Assembly (NCBI GenBank): GCA_037903475.1
Contig: JBAJFG010000002.1
Span: 4,437,001 to 4,501,000 of the forward strand
Direction: 5' to 3'
Length of the DNA: 64,000 nt
DNA from: Ancylostoma caninum
Lineage: Eukaryota > Nematoda > Chromadorea > Rhabditida > Ancylostomatidae
Shown: positions 57,115 to 64,000 of the stretch, piece after piece
How positions within the stretch are numbered: the first letter of the stretch is position 1
Layout of the letters: each line of letters starts with the position of its first letter
The notes under the pieces: generated by a model
Told to the model about the DNA's origin: nothing
Databases searched by the model: none
The model's input: the letters and a program-made list of their open reading frames with translations, nothing else
Translations under genes and position numbers: made by a program

Positions 57115-59650
57115 TATTGACCGTCAAGGGCCACTCGAAGAAGCGGGAGAAACCCGTGATCCAGAATCAAGATCGGGACGTTAACAGGAAGGAGCCACGA
57201 ACTTGTTGCGACGCTGAAGAAGCGGAGAGTCGACATCGAGCGCGTACAAGAAACGAAGTTGAAGGGGGCAAAGTCATGCGATATCGGCGATGGATACAAG
57301 CTCACATACCACGGCACAACATCTGGTCGCAATGGAGTTGGGATTATCATCAGTTAATGCCAAGGAGGTTCCGTCACCAGGGCCCAACGCGTCTCCGACC
57401 GCCTGATGTCGATCAAGATTACCGCAGGAAGCAACGTCCTAAGGATTGTTTCCGCGTACGCACCACAATGCGGATGCACTGATGACACGAAGGAATATTT
57501 CTACCACGATTTCGTAGTACTTTTTAAAGATTTCGATGAAGACGAAAACGTAATATGGGTCCGCTACGGACGCAAATTACGTGAGATGGCATGGCGGACA
57601 AGGCTATGGTGTACCAAACGAGGAAGGAATGATGCTTCTTGAACACGTCGAGGTTGTGGATTTAGCTGTAGTGAACACGTCTTTCAAGAGGAAGAATTAA
57701 CATCTTATTACAGGGTGGACCATAAATGCGTTAAAAAGACGTGTTTTGCTTTCAAAGGATCATGTTCTACCTCAATGTCTTCAGAAAAAGGAACTCTAAA
57801 AATAGGAAATAGATTTATGCACAACCACTTGCGATCCGAGGCCTGAGACTTCAATTGGTGTCTCAACGTTTGATTCCTAGCAGATGGACGATATTTTGAG
57901 GGGTTCCCCTCCATTATATTCGTTGGGAATTAATGAACATAAATCATGTGACAATGATGTGAAATGCCCTAAAAATCTTTTTCTGATTGCCTTTTTCTTC
58001 ATTGCCAGATTTTTGGCCCATCCTGTACATATCGCAGTGGAGGCCGCGCGAAGCAAATTAAGTACATCCTCGTGCGGCGCAAGGAGCTGAGGAACGTCGT
58101 CGATGTCAAAATGATACCCTCGGATAGTATTGCACCACAGCACCATCTCCTTCTTATGGACTTGCGCCTCCAATATAGGTGCCCGAAACGACTACAAGTC
58201 TTGTCGGAACGAATGCAGTGGTGGAAATTGGGAGAACATCAGACCGCGTTGGAGGCTCTGGTAAAGACTGCAGTCAGGACCGCCACTATTGGAGACGGAG
58301 ACGATGCCAACAATGCATTCGGTGTCTGGACAAATACCAGCAATCGACGAGGAGGAAGTTGTAGGTGAGGATGAAGAAGGGAAAGTCACCCGGAACAGAT
58401 AACCTGTCATCTGAAGTCTGGAAGATAGTGGGAGATGCAGGAAACCGTTAGCTCTCTTCTTTCTTCAATGAACTGAAAGCTGAAGGAAAAGTGCCGTGGA
58501 CATTCAGCACCACAGTACCTATTCGAAAGGGAAAAGAGGATATCGCACAATGGACAATGTAACGACCAATAAGGCTGCTGTGTCACATGATGAGCGGATT
58601 CTGGACAGACGACTCCGTGACATCATTGAGGTTACACGGAACCAGTGTGGGTTCGTCAAGGAAGCACAAACGACGCAGTTCACGCTGTCCAGCTGTTAAG
58701 TGAGAAACATCGAGGGAAGAAAAAACCGTGCACCTAGCCTTTCTAGATTTCGAGAAAGCCTTCGACAGGGTACCACGTGAGCTGATCTGGCTTTCACTAA
58801 GTGCTCACGGTGTCCCGGAGGAATACGTGAGGTAGACTCAGCTTCTCTAAAGAAATGAGACTCAGCTTCTCTACAGAAATGTTACAAGCTCGGTCAGGTG
58901 CTGGGACATCACCACCGTTTGAAGTTCGTACGGGAATTCACGAAGGTTCTGCGTTCTCACGTCTCTCTGCATCCGATATCGAGCCACCTCCAATCATTGG
59001 CACTCTGGACGCTCCTACACGCAGATGATGTCGTGATTGCCGCGAGCACTCGGGAGGAACTTCAGCAAAAAGTGCAGGCTTGAAAAGACCGACTGGAACA
59101 ATACGGGGTGAAGCTCAGCATAAAGAAGACAGAATACTTCGAATCTGGATAGCAAACACCCGGTACTATCTGCGTCGATAATACCAAACTTCCAAAAGTC
59201 TCCGCTTTCAAGCACCTTGGATCCTGTATCTCTGCTGACTTTCGCACTCTAGTTGAGGCTGAGTGCGGAGCAAACGCTGCATGAATGAAGTGGAGGGATG
59301 TAACAGGAGTCATGTGCGATAGGAAGATCCCGCTAAAGTTGAAATCGAAGTTATTTCGCACAGCAATACAACCTGTAGCATTGCATAGAGCGGAATGCTG
59401 GCCCACCACTTTGAAACACGAGCAGACCCTCTATACAATGGAAATGAGGATGCTCCGATGCTCACAGAGTTCGAAACGAGGATGTGCGCTCGATGTTAGG
59501 AGTGGCGCCGAACGCGACAAAGATGGTGAGACTCGGTTACGTTGGTACGGTCACGTATTGAGAGATGACGACACTTCAGTCGCAAAATCAGCCATGAACA
59601 TCACCGTGAACGGAAGTAGATTGAGGAGAACATGTGGTTGCTGAAGCTCA
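57115..59650 (+). pseudogene. LINE polyprotein, multiply frameshifted
   Basis: Endonuclease: RVDIERVQETKLKGAKS, GRNGVGIIIS and VLRIVSAYAPQCG. After the nested MITE it resumes with KQIKYILVRRKEL and APQHHLLLMDLRL. RT: LDFEKAFDRVPREL (about 58745) and LHADDVVIAAS (about 59015; the usual Tyr before ADD is His), then KLSIKKTEYF, FKHLGSCISADF, KWRDVTGVMCDRKIP and RLRWYGHVL. A 24-bp imperfect tandem duplication lies near 58836-58882. Several stops and shifts; not functional. Confidence 0.82.
57711..58025. mobile_element. 315-bp MITE nested in a LINE, TA target
   Basis: Left end CAGGGTGGACCATAAATGCG and right end TTTTTGGCCCATCCTG are imperfect inverted repeats. TA on both sides (57709-57710, 58026-58027). 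Removing it, with one TA, rejoins the LINE endonuclease frame (HLIT continuing into RAKQIKYILVRR), which confirms the insertion. Confidence 0.86.
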
Positions 59651-59750
59651 CAGCAGGCGAAGCTTCTGATCCAAGGATGCCGATCCCAACTCCTCGGAAA
59701 ATGGCTAGGAAGAAGAAGAAGAGGAAGCCTACATTTAAACCAACTACAAC

Positions 59751-60206
59751 GCATTTCTCAGCACTTGATCCTATATTCCGCATTGAGTGCAGCACCCTGC
59801 GAAGCGGTCACCAAGACAAAGTCAAAATTCTGGTAATCATCGATGATTGGTACCTCGTGTAGCAGCGACTCTAGCGATTTCAGAATAGTGTCGCAAAGGT
59901 TGCGTCTGTACTTCGTCGTGGCACAACAGTTGCGCACAAACAAATTTTCAAGAGCGGCTGGTCCAACGTGGAAACCTGCGCCCATTACTGTCACGTTGAG
60001 ATAATTAGGTAATCATTGCGATGTAATGTCGCGGATCCCCCTCGCATGCTGATTACGGCTTCATTCAAAAATCAGGTCATGGGCCCGAGTTAGCAGAAGC
60101 GACGATACGTCGATGGCGTCAACTTTGAATAGATGCCACCACTATCTTCTCTTTTCTTCTAGCTGTTTCGTGTGTACTAGAAGCGTCGCGATGTTGTGTC
60201 CGTCAG
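59751..60206. other. No recognised gene
   Basis: Short frames only. Confidence 0.4.
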
Positions 60207-60372
60207 CAGTGCCATTGGGGAAGGGGGGGGAGGGCTCTGCCGCTCCGACGGGCTCAGGTGGAAAGCAAAATTAATAAAAATATTGACTGCAATGATGAGT
60301 AATTAGTAAAAATATTTGGAAATAACAATAATGAACATCCTACCCTCCCCCCCCCGCCTGCGTCCGTCACTG
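60207..60372. mobile_element. hAT-type MITE relic, copy 6
   Basis: The right end CTGCGTCCGTCACTG fits the family well; the left end CAGTGCCATTGGGG is diverged. G run inside the left end, C run inside the right end, AT-rich core with AAAATTAATAAAAATATT. No target duplication seen. Confidence 0.68.
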
Positions 60373-60404
60373 CCTGGTCCACTCTTTTTAGGAAAAGAAT
60401 GGAT

Positions 60405-60468
60405 AGATTATTCTTATTACTTATACAATAATTTGAAGATTATTCTTATTACTTATACAATAATTTGA
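60405..60468. repeat. 32-bp perfect tandem duplication
   Basis: 60405-60436 and 60437-60468 are identical. Confidence 0.93.
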
Positions 60469-60922
60469 CTGTGTGCGGCTGACTATTGCATCTGTTTCAA
60501 TGTTTCAAAATAAAAAAGAAGTGCGGAGCATAGCTGCGCATGGTTAAAAATGAGCTTGGATAGAATGAACTCACATAGAATGAAAGTTTAACTGTAGTGA
60601 AGGCTTTCACATTGTCGCCGAAAATAACCTGCTGATGCATACGAATCATTGTGGCACACGCAGTATAGAGCAAAAATAGGATTCTGAAACAGGAGGAAGC
60701 TTGGTGGACGATGTGACAGCCATTCATAATATTGCCTCTGGCTCCCTAACACGATGAAGAAAAGTCAAATGAAATCAAATGGAAATGTATAAAAACATGA
60801 ACAGTTCAGTGGAAACTGCAAAGACAGCTAATATTTTCTCGCTTCAAAACCACTTATCAGAATATCCAAGTGCGCGCTAAAAGTCCATAGTTGACAGTAT
60901 GGGAAAAGTTATAGCAATAATA

Positions 60923-62216
60923 TTAGGTATGCGAAAAAGTTTCCGCCCCTTTTTTAAGCAAAATTGAGTGTTTTTTTTTTCAAAATAGAAAAGAAACAGA
61001 TAGATCGATCAAAATACTGGCCATCGTTAGCTATATAACCTTTGCCCATCTTTCTGGGAGTAGACGGATGCCGCGGCGGTAGAAGGCCTCGTCCTTCGAC
61101 TCGATCCATTCCCTCACCCATTTTTCGACGTCTCCGAAAGACTGGAAGTGCTGCTCGGAAAGCCCGTGGGTCATCGACCGGAACAAATAGTAGTCTGACG
61201 GAACACAGTCTGGTGAATAAGCCGCATGTGATAGCACATCCCAGCAAAGTGCTTCAAGCGTCTCCTTCACTGCTTTTGTAACATGTGGACGAGCATTGTC
61301 ATGCAGCAAAATGACTTTGTGCTGCCTTGTCTCGTGTTCCGGCCGTTTCTGGTGCAATGCTCTGCTCAAACGAATCATTTGCTCTTTATAGAGATCGCCC
61401 GTGATCGTCTGGCCTGGTTTAAGCAGCTCATGATAGATGACTCCCTTCTGGTCCCACCAGATACACAGCATTGCCTTCTTCCCATGGATATTGCGCTTTG
61501 GCGTCGATTGTGATGGTTGGCCACGGTCGCAAATGGCTTTCCGGCGCTTCGGATTATCGAAATTGATCCACTTTTCGTCTCCAGTAACGATACAATGCAG
61601 AAATCCCTTCCTTTTTTGTTTGTCAAGCAACATTTCACAGATGGGTTTTTCTTCTTTCCATGTCGCGTTCTGTCAAGTCGTATGGTACCCATCTGCCTTC
61701 CTTATGAACCTTTCCCATGGCTTTGAGAGGCTTGGAAATGTTGGATCTATCAACATTTAGAGAGTTGGCAATCTCTCCTTGTGTTTGGCGTGGATCTTCA
61801 TCAATTAATGATTGAAGTTCTTTGTCTTCAAAAACTTTTGGCCTTCCACTGCGTTGCTTGTCTCCAACATCGAAATCACCACTACTAAAGCGTCGGAACC
61901 ATTCTTTGCATGTTGTTTCTGATGGAGCATGGTCCCCATAAGCTTCCATGAGCATTCGGCAAGATTCGGCAGCAGTTTTCTTCAAATTGAAACAAAAAAA
62001 GTGCTTCGCGCAAATGACGCTTACTTGGCTAAAATATCGGCATGATTATCGCCATAAAACACAATGATGTTGATATAAATCGAAATAAATATGTACTAAA
62101 TATTGTTGACAGATGTCAAAGCAACAAAATGAAGTAGGATTTACACAGTATTTGCAAGGATAGCTAACGATATAACCACTCATCGCTAGAGGGCGGAAAC
62201 TTTTTCACATACCTAA
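60923..62216 (-). mobile_element. Mariner element, 1294 bp, nearly complete
   Basis: TTAGGTATGCGAAAAAGTTT at one end and AAACTTTTTCACATACCTAA at the other are 26-bp inverted repeats with one difference. TA flanks both ends (60921-60922, 62217-62218). It carries one transposase frame on the minus strand, broken by small insertions. The length is normal for mariner. Relatives in the window: a truncated copy at 27515-27908 and a lone end at 25540. Confidence 0.93.
61028..62043 (-). pseudogene. Mariner transposase, D34D, frameshifted
   Basis: N-terminal DNA-binding part on the minus strand: KKTAAESCRMLMEAYGDHA, then ETTCKEWFRRFSSGDFDV and a second helix-turn-helix around GEIANSLNVDRSNISK. Catalytic part: TGDEKWI (first Asp), LLHDNARPH (second Asp) and PSDYYLF (third Asp, 34 residues after the second). 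A one-base insertion near 61635 separates the two parts, and a second extra T near 62032 separates the likely ATG (62043) from the rest. Otherwise the protein has the full length and all catalytic residues of a Mos1/cecropia-like mariner. The two shifts suggest inactivation that is recent, or sequencing errors. Confidence 0.9.
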
Positions 62217-64000
62217 TAAAAATTACATTCAGTAACAACAGCAATAAAAAATAACAAGGTTATAGTAAGAGTACTTGCGCTTCCCTTGATGTCCACGTTT
62301 ATTTTGACTTAGTTCGGAGTTTTCATGCCCGAAAAGTATTATAATAAAAGAATATAAAGCTGGCACCAAACTTACGTCTGGATTCCCGTCAGGTACAGCG
62401 TAATTTTGGTAGTGGCGACGTTCTCACGCAGCTGATAGCGTGAAGTTAACACTAGGCCTCCTCTGAAAAGCAAAGAATGTACTACACCTGACCAATGAAT
62501 GAAATACCGTTAGAAGTTTAACAGAGGTACGGTTGCTCTCATGCTCATTCACGTGTAGAGCGTTGTAATCACAGCTTTACAAAGCCCTGATACGCCTTGG
62601 TCCGTACTATTACTCTTTACTGCTCAGGTTAGAAGAGGACCTGCAGGGTCTGTTGGGACCCATGATACGTTTCAGAGCCGGGCCTTGATTCATCATGGAA
62701 ATTACCCTGGATTAACGTATTGATGCCAGTGCTTACGGTATGTAACTTTGGGTGCTGTTAACCTTTACTCAGGGTTGTCTCAATGATACCCGTTGTCGTC
62801 GATTAGGAACGTGGTGTGTAGTGTTAACTATTGATCGATGTAGTATGAAGTTGTGTTCTTTTAGATAGTAACCTACGTAGTACAGAATTCGAAGAAGTTT
62901 TGTTTGGTGCGCTAATGGATAGCAGCGAGGGCTATGGCTGAGTTCGCGTCGGGTACCCACACGCGCATTGCACTGTAACTGAGCGGAATAGCATCTTTTC
63001 GCTATAATTTCAAAATCCTCTCATTTGACTGTCCTCCTCCCTTGCGCGCGACGTCGCCCTATTTGGAGTGACTGTATTCTTTCCGTATCTGTATTGTTCC
63101 TCCTCCCGTCGCTGCTCTCCACCACGCTAAGCTAAAGTTAGTTATTTCTTCTTTTTGTTCTTTTTCATAGCAGCCTTCTATCCTCACTGGTTTCTTTTTG
63201 ATTCTTGTGGTTTTTGTTAAGTTTGGTTCTTTTTCGTTGGTGTTCCTTTGTTTGATAAAGAAGTTGTGAGTTATCGGGTAGTGAGTGAACCCAAGATTCC
63301 GGCCTTCCTTTTTGTCACCGTTGTTGGGGCAAACATCTTAAAAACTTAACTGGTTACACATTGTTACCCCGGCACTACTCCAAGCGCCGACTAGTACTTC
63401 ATGTGTGAATCGGAATTATCGTGAGTATATTTATCGATAGTATCGTATGTTGATTTCTTCATAATAATGATCTATTAGGTATTTTCTACAATTCACGTGT
63501 AGTGGCATTCTGATTAAGAGCCTATAAAATTCTGGATCTTGAAAAATATCTTGATGCAAGACCTTTGGACCTAAACTGCATAATGTTACCATAACTGCAT
63601 AATGTTTATGCATTATGACCAATCATCGATTGTGCTATCGGCAGTTTTAGCGACTAGAAACTTGATCTTAATTACGAGCCACATTCCTGCACTAAAGAGC
63701 ACATATAATGAGGAACTATTCTTTAATAGTGCATAATTTTTCTTCAATTCTAACCAAACAGTGGCAATTTTATGCAGTTAGCTCTATTTAGAGAAAAAAG
63801 GGATCTTACGGAAGAAAACATGCGTTTTTTTCATTAACTGAACTACATGTCAAACGACACTTCTTCATAATTCTACGCTAAAGAAAGATAAATGTGCTTT
63901 GTAGTGTAGGCCGTTTCGATAATAAATTTCGTAAAAGAAATAAAAGAAGAAACACACCTGGAGCATTTGATGGTATTCACAATGATAAGTACCACCATAC
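62217..64000. other. No recognised gene (right edge)
   Basis: AT-rich with short frames only; no repeat partner in the window was noticed. Confidence 0.45.

Larger units (their letters stand above)
57110..59750 (+). mobile_element. EN-RT LINE copy, decayed, with nested MITE
   Basis: Same family as the minus-strand LINE at 48.3-51.4 kb. All domains are recognisable in order but in many frames. It is interrupted by a 315-bp TA MITE at 57711-58025. The 3' end is close to an AAGAAGAAGAAGAGGAAG tail near 59710-59730. More decayed than the 48-51 kb copy. Confidence 0.82.

Noticed and set aside
1..64000. CRISPR arrays, rRNA genes, intact tRNA genes, bacterial-type operons
   Set aside because: No direct-repeat/spacer array, no rRNA-like blocks, no cloverleaf with paired acceptor stem, and the content is clearly that of an animal nuclear genome.

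Overview
This window reads as repeat-rich nuclear DNA of a clade V (strongylid, hookworm-like) nematode. The evidence is a 5'-truncated LINE whose open frame matches the Caenorhabditis RTE-1 type, three further families of endonuclease-reverse transcriptase LINEs, a D34D mariner transposon, many small TA-, TTAA- and 8-bp-target transposons, long (TA)n arrays, and one short nematode-style exon. The genus is an inference. I see no rRNA gene, intact tRNA gene, CRISPR array or operon-like gene cluster. Almost all open frames outside the transposons look like chance frames or frames through repeats.

Layout. 1-1.7 kb: no gene seen. 1.8-4.4 kb: RTE-1-like LINE with (TA)n at both ends. 4.4-5.7 kb: (TA)n arrays carrying one TA-type MITE and two hAT-type MITEs. 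5.85-7.96 kb: a 2.1-kb foldback element with a third hAT MITE nested in its left arm. 8.9 kb: a near-perfect 74-bp palindrome. 10.2-12.1 kb: a dispersed repeat, a ~110-bp tandem repeat and an inverted repeat. 14.4-15.2 kb and 22.2-23.1 kb: non-autonomous TA elements. 23.2-24.0 kb: an element with TTAA ends. 25.5-30 kb: mariner fragments, repeat family R3 and a non-autonomous mariner-type element (R2 family). 31.26-32.06 kb: a 174-bp satellite in which each unit carries a CRE palindrome and an octamer motif. It lies 18 bp from the best host exon in the window (32083-32198, minus strand). 34.6-38.2 kb: a fourth hAT MITE and two foldbacks. 38.5-43.9 kb: R3 copies, a CR1/jockey-like LINE fragment, and a TTAA element that contains a decayed RTE-type LINE. 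44.3-47.6 kb: two R2 elements in opposite orientation. 48.3-51.4 kb: a nearly full-length but broken minus-strand LINE with a tRNA-like sequence at its 5' side. 51.45-52.2 kb: a second TTAA element. 54.6-55.0 kb: a minisatellite and hairpin. 56.06-56.6 kb: a foldback MITE. 57.1-59.7 kb: a LINE of the same family as the 48-51 kb element, interrupted by a 315-bp TA MITE. 60.9-62.2 kb: a nearly complete mariner element with a frameshifted transposase. 62.2-64 kb: nothing recognised.

How the parts relate. Nesting gives relative ages: the hAT MITE is younger than the 2.1-kb foldback; the 315-bp MITE is younger than the 57-59 kb LINE; the decayed LINE at 41.5-43.3 kb is younger than the TTAA element around it. 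The autonomous-looking LINE and mariner are possible sources of movement. The many short elements with matching TA or TTAA ends are non-autonomous. No host pathway can be reconstructed. The one host gene that can be supported is the minus-strand exon at 32.1 kb, with a GC-rich, CRE-containing stretch upstream and the CRE/octamer satellite at the start of its downstream intron.
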